A DNA stretch of 21,701 nucleotides from Rhodothermia bacterium (GCA_030431165.1 JAUIJQ010000006.1:1-21701), one strand, 5' to 3'. Positions 1 through 8,384 are shown, counted from the stretch's first letter. Numbers and translations are program-made. Notes: generated from the letters alone by a model not told the origin.

Positions 1-1287
1 GACCGTGCCGCTGATGCGACGCTGAATAAACCCGTCCTGCGCGGTGTCCTTTTCGAAACGATCGACGTTCTTGGACTTGTCCTTGACAACAGCCAGGAAT
101 GCTTCCGGATGTATGCGCTCCTCGCGATGCCACATCTCGAGCTGCCCGTCCACTCGAAAGTGGATTTCGATCTGGGCGTCGGGGTTCGGAAATACATGGA
201 TGTCGGATGCACCCAGGTTTACCGCCTCAACGAGTGTGGCCTCGAACAGGTTGATGAGCGACGACCGATTGATCTCAGCCTCAAGCTCTTCGTCATCAAC
301 AAGTTCTTCTTTGTCTTCGAACGACGCGCCGATGTCGTAAACAAGCGGGTTGTCGTTCAGCCTCTCCAGGTACTCGTTCTTCGAGAGAAAGCCTTCCGTG
401 ATCAATCCGCCAATCAGAGACTCTGAGGCGTAGTAGAGTTCAAACCGCTTCAGGTTCAGCTCACGGAGAAGCCGATGTACTTCTGGCCGTGTTGGATCGT
501 GGGTGGCCATGATCCATTTGATCTCGCCCGTTCGCCGATCGACCTCCTGACCGACGGGAATAACGAACAGCTCCAGCATTCGGCTGATATCGTTATCCGC
601 AAACACGTTTACGATCTTCTCAATGAAGAGGAGTGCTTCGCGACGTGCGACGTTCCCGTGGGGGAAGCGATATACTGACGCAGCTTCAGCAAAGATGCGC
701 TCACGATCAAGATTCGGGATCAGTGTTAGCACGCGCCACAGCGCGACGTGGTACCCCTCTTTGCGCACGCGGTCCCACTCGTCGAGGCTGTCCCGAATCT
801 GGTCGATTGTTACAATTCCAAGAGCGACCAGTCGGTTGACGACGCGGTCGCGTATCGGCTTGCCGTCGACTTCGACCTGTGCGACATACTCGGTTTCCGG
901 ATCTGGCTCAACCGGTGATCCTTCGACAGGACTTACGTCTACATAGGTCGGCTCGGCGTCCAGATAACCGTCGCCATTGTTGAGCGTAGTTGGCTCATCT
1001 GCCGACACAATTGAATCTTCGTCGTGCACAACGGACGGCAACACCCATCCGTCGTCATCGGGATCAAGTAGCGGCGCCTCGTCTGCAACAGCATTCATGG
1101 ATGGCCGGTCATCGGCGTATCCGCCAAGTTCATCCACCGCGTGCGGATCAGTGTGGAACACGACGCTGTCGTCGAGGCCATCCGACAGATCAGAATCTTC
1201 CCCCGCAGCATGTGAATCGTCTTCGAGCAGGTTGGCGATTTTGCCAATCTGTGCCTTGATGTTCTTGATCGATGACTTGACGGCCAT
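1..1287 (-). CDS. GspE/PilB-family type II secretion / type IV pilus assembly ATPase, C-terminus cut by window edge
   Basis: This frame stays open from an ATG at 1287 to the window edge, giving 429 residues with no stop. Residues 1 to about 145 are very acidic and low in complexity, probably disordered. Residues about 150-290 look like the T2SSE_N/MshEN domain that links these ATPases to the inner-membrane platform. From about 345 the N-terminal part of the hexameric ATPase begins: SLINLFEATLVEAVNLGASD, with GASDIHV at about 359-365, then the FRVDGQL strand and a conserved QDG near residue 419. Walker A, Walker B and the catalytic Glu would lie beyond the left edge, so activity cannot be judged. 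Proteins of this family sit at the cytoplasmic face and power pilin or pseudopilin polymerisation. Whether it is PilB or GspE cannot be settled without neighbours. It is transcribed divergently from the coiled-coil gene at 1545. Confidence 0.9.
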   Translation of the reverse strand, partial: MAVKSSIKNIKAQIGKIANLLEDDSHAAGEDSDLSDGLDDSVVFHTDPHAVDELGGYADDRPSMNAVADEAPLLDPDDDGWVLPSVVHDEDSIVSADEPTTLNNGDGYLDAEPTYVDVSPVEGSPVEPDPETEYVAQVEVDGKPIRDRVVNRLVALGIVTIDQIRDSLDEWDRVRKEGYHVALWRVLTLIPNLDRERIFAEAASVYRFPHGNVARREALLFIEKIVNVFADNDISRMLELFVIPVGQEVDRRTGEIKWIMATHDPTRPEVHRLLRELNLKRFELYYASESLIGGLITEGFLSKNEYLERLNDNPLVYDIGASFEDKEELVDDEELEAEINRSSLINLFEATLVEAVNLGASDIHVFPNPDAQIEIHFRVDGQLEMWHREERIHPEAFLAVVKDKSKNVDRFEKDTAQDGFIQRRISGTV

Positions 1288-1544
1288 GCGTGACGGTTGG
1301 GCGCCGGCGTCAACTGCCGAGTGACGCGCGGTCCCGTTGAATGACGTGCAATCAAAGTGGACTAATGCTCGGGCTGTGTATCGTCCGCGTCAGACACCCA
1401 CTAAAGACCACGAAAACAGCGTTTTACTTGAGCCCTCCCACGAACTCGGGAGATCTGAGATTATCGCGGGAGTCACTTAACTATCGTTTTGAGACGTCGA
1501 TAATTCATTCATATCTCTAATTCAAAGGCACGCTACGAATCGCC
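1288..1544. promoter_or_regulatory. Divergent intergenic region between the secretion ATPase and the coiled-coil gene
   Basis: These 257 bases separate two genes that point away from each other, so both promoters should lie here. The half near 1545 is AT-rich compared with the rest of the window. A weak sigma70-like pair is visible on the plus strand: TTGAGA at 1489-1494 and, after 17 bases, TATCTC at 1512-1517, which is poor at its last positions. A short imperfect CTCCC/GGGAG dyad lies near 1435-1455. No gene was found. The regional call is sound from geometry, but the hexamers are only a guess. Confidence 0.35.
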
Positions 1545-1979
1545 ATGGAGTCAATCGCGCTACAGGCCATCCTTCAGGTTCCGATGGTCGCTCTGCTTTT
1601 CTTTGCCGCATATCTGTTCAGGGGTCTGCAGCGGGAGCGCAACAACCTTGCAGCCGCAGTTCGTGACTTCGAACAGCGACTTTCGGATTCGTCCGTTGGC
1701 GGTTCAGCCGGCAGTGAAGTCGTCAGTGACCTCGAAGAGTTGAAAAAGCGCGTCGAAAGCGCGCTTGAGGAATTTGGCTCGGCCAGTGACGAACGCGAAA
1801 AGACGCGCGAGTACATGGCCAACCAGAAGACAGCGCTCAAAGAATTTGGTCGTGTGCTGTCTCGTACGTCTGAGCAGACCTATGGCGAACTCCAGTCAAT
1901 GGAGGCACGCATCAGGATCATAGAGGCGTCACTGACTGACAACGGCTTCGAACTGGAATCCGTGTCTGAAGCGGCCTGA
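1545..1979 (+). CDS. Small membrane-anchored coiled-coil protein, function unknown
   Basis: The product has 144 residues. Residues about 5-25 are a single hydrophobic segment (LQVPMVALLFFAAYLF) followed by positive residues, which suggests an N-terminal membrane anchor with the rest in the cytoplasm. Residues about 30-135 are rich in Glu, Lys, Ser, Leu and Ala with heptad-like spacing, consistent with a long coiled coil broken by a Gly/Ser-rich spot near residue 52. There are no cysteines and no catalytic motif that I recognise. The gene is divergent from the GspE/PilB ATPase, so a role at the secretion or pilus machine is possible but is only inferred from position. Its TGA at 1977-1979 directly abuts the stop codon of the convergent oxidoreductase. 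The ATG at 1545 is chosen because the hydrophobic segment follows at once. Confidence 0.8.
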   Translation: MESIALQAILQVPMVALLFFAAYLFRGLQRERNNLAAAVRDFEQRLSDSSVGGSAGSEVVSDLEELKKRVESALEEFGSASDEREKTREYMANQKTALKEFGRVLSRTSEQTYGELQSMEARIRIIEASLTDNGFELESVSEAA

Positions 1980-3134
1980 TTACACCTCAAGCAGGTCGAG
2001 GACAGGGTGGCGCGATCGCTGAAGCAGTAAGTCGGCGACTACCCTTCCGGTCAGGAACGCCATGCTCATGCCGTGGCCGGAGAACCCACCTACCCAGACA
2101 GCGCGATCAAGCCCGGGTATGTGACCAACCTTCGGGAGCTTGTCGTCTGTAAAGGCCATGGTACCCGACCACCGCTCCTTTACCGTGTGACTGGCACACC
2201 AGGAGAAGTGTGTTCGGAGATACCGAGACAGGTCCTCCTGCAGCGCTACGGTCGTTGCATCTTCGTGGCCGACCTCTGCGGCACGATGCAGGTGACGCGC
2301 GCCACCTACGAGCACGTGTCCCGACGATAACTGCCTGACGTAGTAGTATCCCTCGTGTGAGTATACGGGGACGTTCAGCTGGATTGGGAGCGGATCCGTG
2401 GCGAGCATTTGCGCTCGCACCGGCCTGATCGTCGACGACAGTCCCGGCAGCAGCAAACCCGAGGCGGCATTGACTGCCACGACCACGTGCGATGCCTCAT
2501 AGGTTACCCGGTCAGACACGACCACGCATCCATCCGGCGTCGGCTCCAAAGCACTGACGTGCAGTCCCGTGACGACCTCAGCGCCAGCCCGCTCCACGAT
2601 CGCCTGCACGAGACGTACCGGATCAACAACCGCTCCGGTGGCGATGTGCAGCCCGCCGTAGTATCCGGATGACGCCGTCGCGTCTGCAGCTTGAGCGGCA
2701 TCAAGATATCGCGCCGGTCGACCAGCATCACGAAGCAATTCCGCCGATCGTGCAAGTCGCTCGGCCTCAATCGGCGATCCCGCCGCCGTTACGCTGCCCG
2801 TTTCTCTTAAGTGAATGCCGGCCGTGGCGAACTCGCTGAAAACCAGGTCTCGGTTCTCCAGGGTGTAGTCCCAGAACAACGTCGCGCGTTCGATCCCAAG
2901 CCGATCCACATCTTCTGCAAACGACGTTGCGTGCCCCTGAAGCAGAAAACCGGCATTGCGACCTGAGGCCCCACCTGCCGGCTCATGTCGATCCACGATG
3001 ACGACCTGCATCGATGGCGCAAGGCGACGCAACCAAAAGGCGGTTGATGCACCCGCGATGCCGGCTCCGACGACAACCACGTCAACCTTCTTGTTGACAC
3101 GATCTCGACGCGACTGCCAGTGGGAAAGGGTCAT
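1980..3134 (-). CDS. FAD-dependent oxidoreductase, DAO (glycine/D-amino acid oxidase) family
   Basis: The 384-residue protein starts its Rossmann fold at residue 18: VDVVVVGAGIAGAS contains the GxGxxG dinucleotide motif at 23-28, and an acidic VDR end of the second strand at 47-49 binds the ribose. GASGRNAG at 55-62 is the FAD-contact motif typical of the DAO family (GlpD/SoxA/PuuB-like enzymes). GGFSGHGMS at 349-357 is the usual C-terminal FAD-binding loop. Length is normal for the family. Members oxidise C-N bonds of amino acids or amines in the cytoplasm, using oxygen or a quinone; the substrate cannot be read from the sequence. The gene starts 2 bp after the stop of the upstream quinone oxidoreductase gene and is the last gene of the probable four-gene minus-strand operon. 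Confidence 0.88.
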   Translation of the reverse strand: MTLSHWQSRRDRVNKKVDVVVVGAGIAGASTAFWLRRLAPSMQVVIVDRHEPAGGASGRNAGFLLQGHATSFAEDVDRLGIERATLFWDYTLENRDLVFSEFATAGIHLRETGSVTAAGSPIEAERLARSAELLRDAGRPARYLDAAQAADATASSGYYGGLHIATGAVVDPVRLVQAIVERAGAEVVTGLHVSALEPTPDGCVVVSDRVTYEASHVVVAVNAASGLLLPGLSSTIRPVRAQMLATDPLPIQLNVPVYSHEGYYYVRQLSSGHVLVGGARHLHRAAEVGHEDATTVALQEDLSRYLRTHFSWCASHTVKERWSGTMAFTDDKLPKVGHIPGLDRAVWVGGFSGHGMSMAFLTGRVVADLLLQRSRHPVLDLLEV

Positions 3135-3136
3135 CG

Positions 3137-4144
3137 CTAGCTGACCGACGCACCGGCCACATCTATCACAATTCGCCCCATGACCCTGCCTGAGACAATC
3201 TCTCCGGCAAGCCTGGGCACCTCAGCGAGCGGCTCTTTCCTTCCGATGCGATCAACGAGCGCATCATCAAGAGCCTCCCCGATCCGTCGCCACGCTCTTT
3301 CTCTGGTTTTGCGAGGACATGTATTCGAGTCGATACCAACGAGCGCCACTCCGCGCAGAATAAACGGAAACACCGTTGACGAAAACGACGCCCCGCCGGC
3401 GAGTCCGCACGAGGCGATGACGCCGTGGCGACCGGTGACCGACAACAGCGTTTCAAGCGTCGTCCCACCGACGGAGTCAACAGCGCCGACAAACCGCGCT
3501 GAATCAAGCGGTCGCGTCGCGCCGGCGGACAGTTCCTGGCGCGCTATGACTTCGGTCGCGCCAAGGTCTGCCAGGTACGGGGTGGCTTCGGATTTTCCGG
3601 TACTTGCGACGACCTCGTATCCCAGTCGTGAAAGAAACGCTACTGAAAGGCTTCCTACACCACCGGTTGCACCCGTAACCGCGATCGCGCCAGCCGAGGG
3701 CGCGCGCGCTTCGATCTCCATCACAGACAACATCGCCGTGAGCCCGGCGGTGCCCGCGACCATTGCCTGAAAAGGATCAAGCCCGTTGGGCAGATCGACA
3801 AGCCAGTCGTCGTTCAGGAATTGGTATCCGGAGTAGCCACCCCAGTGGTTCTCTCCGATACCCCATCCCGTTCCAATAACAAGGCTTCCCGGCTCAAACC
3901 GATCACCTGTGGTCTCCACAACTTCCCCGACGAGGTCAATGCCCGGCACAAACGGAAATGAGCCACGGACGATCTTCCCCTTTCCCGAGACCGCCAATCC
4001 GTCCTTGTAGTTGAGACTGGAGTACAGCACGCGCACCAGCGACCCACCCTGTTCAGGCAGATCGGATCTGGACAGGGTCTTCAATCGCCACGGATTGTCA
4101 TGGGACTGAGGATCGTCTTCGAGAACCAGAGCGGGAAAGTTCAT
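3137..4144 (-). CDS. yhdH: YhdH/AcuI-family NADPH quinone oxidoreductase (acrylyl-CoA reductase type)
   Basis: The 335-residue protein is a zinc-independent medium-chain dehydrogenase. The N-terminal catalytic half shows SSLNYKDGLA at 42-51 and PGIDLVGEV near 68-76, both characteristic of the YhdH/YhfP subfamily. The nucleotide-binding half shows VTGATGGVGS at 156-165, the NADPH-binding loop, followed by LGYEVVASTGK. The run of cysteines used for structural zinc in alcohol dehydrogenases is absent, as expected. Characterised members (E. coli YhdH, Rhodobacter AcuI) reduce acrylyl-CoA to propionyl-CoA in the cytoplasm; the actual substrate here is not proven. The ATG at 4144 overlaps the TGA of the upstream lipoprotein gene by four bases (ATGA), so translational coupling is likely, and the DAO oxidoreductase follows after 2 bp. 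Confidence 0.9.
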   Translation of the reverse strand: MNFPALVLEDDPQSHDNPWRLKTLSRSDLPEQGGSLVRVLYSSLNYKDGLAVSGKGKIVRGSFPFVPGIDLVGEVVETTGDRFEPGSLVIGTGWGIGENHWGGYSGYQFLNDDWLVDLPNGLDPFQAMVAGTAGLTAMLSVMEIEARAPSAGAIAVTGATGGVGSLSVAFLSRLGYEVVASTGKSEATPYLADLGATEVIARQELSAGATRPLDSARFVGAVDSVGGTTLETLLSVTGRHGVIASCGLAGGASFSSTVFPFILRGVALVGIDSNTCPRKTRERAWRRIGEALDDALVDRIGRKEPLAEVPRLAGEIVSGRVMGRIVIDVAGASVS

Positions 4145-5253
4145 GGTGTCGACGCAGGTCTGCCAATTGCAGGTCGTGGCGAGATACGTTCCAGTTCGAC
4201 CTCGCGCGAATCAAATCGCTGCTCCCATCTCCGCACGCCGCGTTCATTTCCGGATGTCAGGCGAACCACGGGGTCAGCTCCAGACTCTGACACATCCAGC
4301 GTCGCAGACAACTCAAACCATCGACTCCGCAAGAAAGAGCTTTGCCATGAGAGCGAAAAGTCGATCTGGTATCGCCTCTCCTCGCGGTCGTACGTCCAGT
4401 TGTCCATAAACAGATAGATGTTTGGACCCACCGGGAACGTACGAAGCAGATCGAGCAGGCGCGAGCCCGCCTCTTCAACGAAGTAGCCCGCTTCAAGCTC
4501 GCGGGTCTGCTCTGTTTTGGATTCTACGATTGCGTCCTTAACCCAGATCGGATCGGCAATCGAAAACGCCGAGGTGTACAACTCGAATCGTACCGTTGCT
4601 TCATCAGCATCGAGCAACTGCGCCAACAGGTCGCGACGAAAATCGGCGTTGTGCCGAAGGTTTGTCAACTTGAATCGCCCCCTCCTTCCGTCGAGAGCGA
4701 CTTCAATTGGTTCCCCACGTTCACCGACCACGCGTACTGCCAGGTGGTTTCGGATTTCGTCCGGCATCCGAATCTGTTCCCATGTGGAGTCACCAAACAC
4801 TTGACGCCGCGCGCTGTACCCGAACGAGTAGCGACCAAGATCATAGTCGCCGTCTTCTGGATATTCCAGGTCGTCTTCGACGATTATGCGTTTGGGTGAC
4901 GCCTCAAATCCTTGCTGCCCACACGCGACGCGCCTGCCGAAGTATCCACAGGCCTCGATGAGCGCTCTCTCGCGGTCGTCGAGCCTGGCATCCGGGACGA
5001 CGACAAGGCTGTCGTGTCCGACGAAAAGCGTGTCGAACGAGGCGCTGAAGACGCGTACCTCAAAGGAATCAGGGCTGGCCGCTACCGGATCGCCAAACGC
5101 GCGCAATCGTACAAACTGCACGCCGACCTCCAGTGAGTCCCAGCCGCGGCGGTCAAAAGAGACCTCCGACGCAGAGTACTCGGGGCGCGTCCCACATCCT
5201 GCGAGCACGCCGGCTGTCAAGATGGCTGTAAGTATGAGTGCAGCTAGGCGCAT
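4141..5253 (-). CDS. Predicted lipoprotein, function unknown
   Basis: The 370-residue product begins with a lipoprotein signal: MR, a hydrophobic stretch, then the lipobox LAGC with the lipid-modified Cys at residue 20. It is therefore predicted to be anchored in the inner or outer membrane facing the periplasm. The rest has alternating strand-like segments, many aromatic and charged residues, and cysteines near residues 102 and 111 that might form a disulfide. I do not recognise the family. The gene lies 42 bp downstream of the Nudix hydrolase gene and overlaps the quinone oxidoreductase gene by 4 bp, so it is probably co-transcribed with both. There is no obvious functional link between a surface lipoprotein and its enzyme neighbours. 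Confidence 0.82.
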   Translation of the reverse strand: MRLAALILTAILTAGVLAGCGTRPEYSASEVSFDRRGWDSLEVGVQFVRLRAFGDPVAASPDSFEVRVFSASFDTLFVGHDSLVVVPDARLDDRERALIEACGYFGRRVACGQQGFEASPKRIIVEDDLEYPEDGDYDLGRYSFGYSARRQVFGDSTWEQIRMPDEIRNHLAVRVVGERGEPIEVALDGRRGRFKLTNLRHNADFRRDLLAQLLDADEATVRFELYTSAFSIADPIWVKDAIVESKTEQTRELEAGYFVEEAGSRLLDLLRTFPVGPNIYLFMDNWTYDREERRYQIDFSLSWQSSFLRSRWFELSATLDVSESGADPVVRLTSGNERGVRRWEQRFDSREVELERISPRPAIGRPASTP

Positions 5254-5295
5254 CGTAAGGAGAACGCGCGAGAGGGCGGGAAACGTGTGTGGCCG

Positions 5296-5874
5296 CTACG
5301 GCCTCGGGATGGCTATCGGGGCGATATCGCCACGCGATGCAGCCAGCAAGAGGCCTGCTACGTGTGTAGCGTGCGCAAGTTCACCTGACGCGATGAGCGC
5401 ACCAACTTCCTCGAACGGGACGACCACGCTCGTCAGGTCTTCGGTTCTATCAGGTGCGGGCGAAGCGACCTGACGCGGCCCCCTCCCAAGCAGGATGTGC
5501 CCTTGCCCGGTGACTCGAGAAGGATCACTGTAGAGCGCGGGCAGTGCGTCAAACTGGGCAACGGCGTAGCCTGTCTCCTCTAGAAGCTCGCGTGCGGCGG
5601 CCTCTACGATGGTCTCGCCCGTATCAACCGCTCCGGCAGGCAGCTCGTACATGAACCGCGACGCGGCGTGTCTGTACTGACGCACAAAGAGCACCCCTGA
5701 TCCTCTTGTTGGGTGATCAACGACGCAGATCACACCCACCCACTCAGGTACCTCCAGGACATGGTATTCGTCAAGCTCGATGCCACTGGGGAGAGTGACC
5801 TGGTCCTGTCGAAGATTCATCCACCACCGTTCGATCAGATAGCGACTTGATCGCGTGACCCACTTCCCGGACAT
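5296..5874 (-). CDS. Nudix hydrolase, ADP-ribose pyrophosphatase-like
   Basis: The 192-residue protein carries a complete Nudix box at residues 81-103, matching GX5EX7REUXEEXGU: Gly81, Glu87, then RELLEETGY at 95-103, which binds the divalent metal and holds the catalytic base. Just before it, FMYELPAGAVDTGE is the pattern common in ADP-ribose and nucleotide-sugar pyrophosphatases (NudF-type), as is the upstream VRQYRHA strand at 64-70. The likely reaction is hydrolysis of an NDP-X substrate to NMP and X-phosphate in the cytoplasm; the substrate is inferred. It is the first gene of the minus-strand cluster. An internal ATG at codon 19 is an alternative start, but the residues before the first strand look usable, so the longer form is kept. 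Confidence 0.9.
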   Translation of the reverse strand: MSGKWVTRSSRYLIERWWMNLRQDQVTLPSGIELDEYHVLEVPEWVGVICVVDHPTRGSGVLFVRQYRHAASRFMYELPAGAVDTGETIVEAAARELLEETGYAVAQFDALPALYSDPSRVTGQGHILLGRGPRQVASPAPDRTEDLTSVVVPFEEVGALIASGELAHATHVAGLLLAASRGDIAPIAIPRP

Positions 5875-6007
5875 CCGTATGTTGCCTTTAATCAGCGATT
5901 AGGTGTTTCGTCCAAAAGGTACGCCTGACTCCCCATTCAGCGTGCCTTCTGCTGGAACGAGGTTCGCTGCGACGGGTGAAATGCCATGACACACACCTGG
6001 TATCCAG
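5875..6007. promoter_or_regulatory. Divergent intergenic region between the Nudix gene and hpd
   Basis: These 133 bases lie between the start of the minus-strand operon (5874) and hpd (6008), so promoters for both should be here. The part next to the Nudix gene is the more AT-rich (around 5880-5905). I could not find a convincing pair of promoter hexamers, a clear operator dyad, or a strong ribosome-binding site ahead of the ATG of hpd. Confidence 0.35.
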
Positions 6008-7156
6008 ATGATGCAAACAGTCAACGTTGAACCGGGGTCTCCAAGCGACACCGACGACTTCCTCCCGATCAACGGCACCGACTACATCGAGTTTTACGTC
6101 GGAAACGCGAAGCAGGCCGCCTACTTCTACAAACACGCCTTTGGATTTCGGATCGAAGCGTATCGCGGACTGGAAACGGGATCGACGGATGTTGTCAGCT
6201 ATCTGCTTCGTCAGGACAAGATCCGGTTCGTTTTCACAAGCGCGCTGCGCCCCGACACGGGGTCGGGCCGTATTGTCAGCGAGCACGTTCGCAAACACGG
6301 CGACGGAATTCGCGACATTGCGCTTTGGGTCGATGACGCCGCAGGCAGCCATCAAGAAACCGTCGCACGCGGTGCACGGTCAGTCGTGGCACCAACAACC
6401 GTCGAAGATGACCACGGTCGCGTTGTACTCGCGTCGATCGCTACCTATGGCGACACGATTCACACCTTCGTCGAGCGATCAGATTACAGCGGCCCCTTTC
6501 TACCCGGCTTTGTCGCTGTCTCAGAGGGCGAAGACATCGCGCGACCAATCGGCCTCAAGTATGTAGACCACTGTGTCGGCAACGTTGACCTGGGCGACAT
6601 GAACAAGTTTGTTTCGTTCTATGCCGACGTCTTGGGATTCAAGCAACTCGTCTCGTTCGACGACAAGGACATCTCTACTGAGTACACCGCGCTGATGTCC
6701 AAAGTGATGTCGAATGGAAATGAGCGAATCAAATTTCCGATCAACGAGCCCGCTGCCGGCAAGAAACGTAGCCAGATCGAAGAATACCTCGACTTTTATG
6801 GCGGTCCGGGAGTACAGCACGTTGCCATGGCGACCGACGACATAATCGAAACAGTCTCAGCGATGCGTGCTCGCGGCATTGACTTTCTGACGGTCCCGGG
6901 CACGTACTACGACGAACTCGTCGGCCGCGTCGGCACCATTGATGAGCCGATCGACGAGCTGCGCCGGCTCGGCATTCTTGTAGACCGAGACGACGAGGGG
7001 TATCTGCTGCAGATCTTTTCGAAGCCGGTCCAGGACAGACCGACGGTATTCTACGAGATCATACAACGCCGCGGCGCACGATCGTTTGGCAAAGGGAATT
7101 TCAAGGCCCTGTTCGAAGCGATCGAACGCGAACAGGAACGACGCGGTACGCTCTAG
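6008..7156 (+). CDS. hpd: 4-hydroxyphenylpyruvate dioxygenase
   Basis: The 382-residue protein has the two vicinal-oxygen-chelate domains of HPPD, at about 22-160 and 182-350. The three iron ligands are visible in expected contexts: His188 in VDHCVGNV, His271 in GVQHVAMA, and Glu350 in FYEIIQRRG. The C-terminal pattern LLQIFSKPVQDRPTVFYEII and the following RGARSFGKGNFKALFEAIE helix are hallmarks of the enzyme. Length is normal. The cytoplasmic enzyme converts 4-hydroxyphenylpyruvate and oxygen to homogentisate and CO2 in tyrosine degradation. It is followed after 51 bp by hmgA, the next step of the pathway, so an operon is likely. Two consecutive ATG codons open the frame (6008 and 6011); either may be used. 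Confidence 0.97.
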   Translation: MMQTVNVEPGSPSDTDDFLPINGTDYIEFYVGNAKQAAYFYKHAFGFRIEAYRGLETGSTDVVSYLLRQDKIRFVFTSALRPDTGSGRIVSEHVRKHGDGIRDIALWVDDAAGSHQETVARGARSVVAPTTVEDDHGRVVLASIATYGDTIHTFVERSDYSGPFLPGFVAVSEGEDIARPIGLKYVDHCVGNVDLGDMNKFVSFYADVLGFKQLVSFDDKDISTEYTALMSKVMSNGNERIKFPINEPAAGKKRSQIEEYLDFYGGPGVQHVAMATDDIIETVSAMRARGIDFLTVPGTYYDELVGRVGTIDEPIDELRRLGILVDRDDEGYLLQIFSKPVQDRPTVFYEIIQRRGARSFGKGNFKALFEAIEREQERRGTL

Positions 7157-7207
7157 ATCAGTTCGGCACCCCGACCCCGGTCGGGTAGCCAGTACAACCA
7201 GACCACT

Positions 7208-8365
7208 ATGCCTCACTATCATCGGCTTGGCCATGTCCCGGCGAAGCGCCACACGCAGTTCCGAAAGCCGGATGGCGGACTCCATGCGGAAGAAGTGATA
7301 GGCGCTGAGGGCTTCAGCGGCATTTCATCGATCGCGTATCACCTCTATCCGCCGACGGTCGTGGAACGTGTCGATGACCCGATTCCATACGGAATCAAGT
7401 ACACCGATCTCGACTTCCTGCGCCACCGACATATTCTGGGTTCGGAGATCGAATCCAGTGGCGACTGGCTTGAGAGTCGTCGCTACGTCATGGGAAACGA
7501 CGACGTCCGGCTCGCGATTGCCGAACCGACGGTTGATGCCGAGTACTTCTATCGCAATGCCGTTGCCGACGAGATGATCTTTGTACACGATGGCTCCGGT
7601 GTACTCGAAAGTCCATTTGGTGTCGTCGAGTTCACGCGCGGAGACTACGTGCACGTACCACGTACCGTGACGCACCGTTGGCGGTTTTCCAAGGGCCAAC
7701 AAAACCGGGTGCTCGTTATCGAGAGTCTATCCGAAATACATTATCCGCGCCGATACACAAACGGTGCGGGGCAACTCCTTGAGCACGCTCCATTCTGCGA
7801 GCGCGACATCCGTCCGCCATCCGACCTCGTTACCATTGACGAGACTGGGGCGTTTGAGGTGCGCGTTGCGAAGCACGGTTTTCTGCACCCGATCGTGCTG
7901 CGGCACCATCCGTTCGACGTTGTCGGATGGGACGGCTACATGTATCCCTACGCATTCTCGATCCACGACTTTGAGCCAATCACCGGACGGATCCACCAGC
8001 CGCCGCCGGTGCATCAAACGTTCGCCGCGCGAAACTTCGTGATCTGCTCATTCGTGCCGCGCAAGTACGACTACCATCCCGACGCGATCCCCGCCCCATA
8101 CAATCACTCCAACATCGATTCCGACGAAGTGCTCTACTATGCTGAGGGAGACTTTATGTCGCGGCGCGGTGTGTCACGCGGATCGTTCACGCTGCACCCC
8201 GGCGGCATCCCGCACGGTCCGCACCCGGGAACAGTAGAGGCATCGATAGGGAAAGACGCAACGGAAGAGCTGGCGGTGATGGTCGACACGTTCAAGCCGC
8301 TGCGGCTGACACTCGAGGCACTTCAGGCTGAAGACGAGGACTACATGTACTCGTGGAAATCGTAG
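7208..8365 (+). CDS. hmgA: Homogentisate 1,2-dioxygenase (short bacterial form)
   Basis: The 385-residue protein is shorter than the roughly 430-445-residue mammalian and pseudomonad enzymes and fits the short HGO form that I recall from Bacteroidota and related bacteria. The N-terminal cupin half covers about 30-180. The iron site lies in the C-terminal half: YNHSNIDSDEVLYY places His300 and Glu307, and GGIPHGPHPG places His336. In the long enzymes the Glu ligand is six residues after the first His; here it is seven, with Asp at six. The enzyme opens the homogentisate ring with oxygen to give maleylacetoacetate. The downstream isomerase and fumarylacetoacetase are not in this window. It lies 51 bp after hpd on the same strand and is convergent with the membrane-protein gene. 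Confidence 0.95.
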   Translation: MPHYHRLGHVPAKRHTQFRKPDGGLHAEEVIGAEGFSGISSIAYHLYPPTVVERVDDPIPYGIKYTDLDFLRHRHILGSEIESSGDWLESRRYVMGNDDVRLAIAEPTVDAEYFYRNAVADEMIFVHDGSGVLESPFGVVEFTRGDYVHVPRTVTHRWRFSKGQQNRVLVIESLSEIHYPRRYTNGAGQLLEHAPFCERDIRPPSDLVTIDETGAFEVRVAKHGFLHPIVLRHHPFDVVGWDGYMYPYAFSIHDFEPITGRIHQPPPVHQTFAARNFVICSFVPRKYDYHPDAIPAPYNHSNIDSDEVLYYAEGDFMSRRGVSRGSFTLHPGGIPHGPHPGTVEASIGKDATEELAVMVDTFKPLRLTLEALQAEDEDYMYSWKS

Positions 8366-8384
8366 CAGTCGAACCGCGAACGCG

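Noticed and set aside
44..1324. Several plus-strand frames at the left edge
   Set aside because: All lie opposite the uninterrupted 429-codon minus-strand frame that clearly encodes a GspE/PilB N-terminal region.
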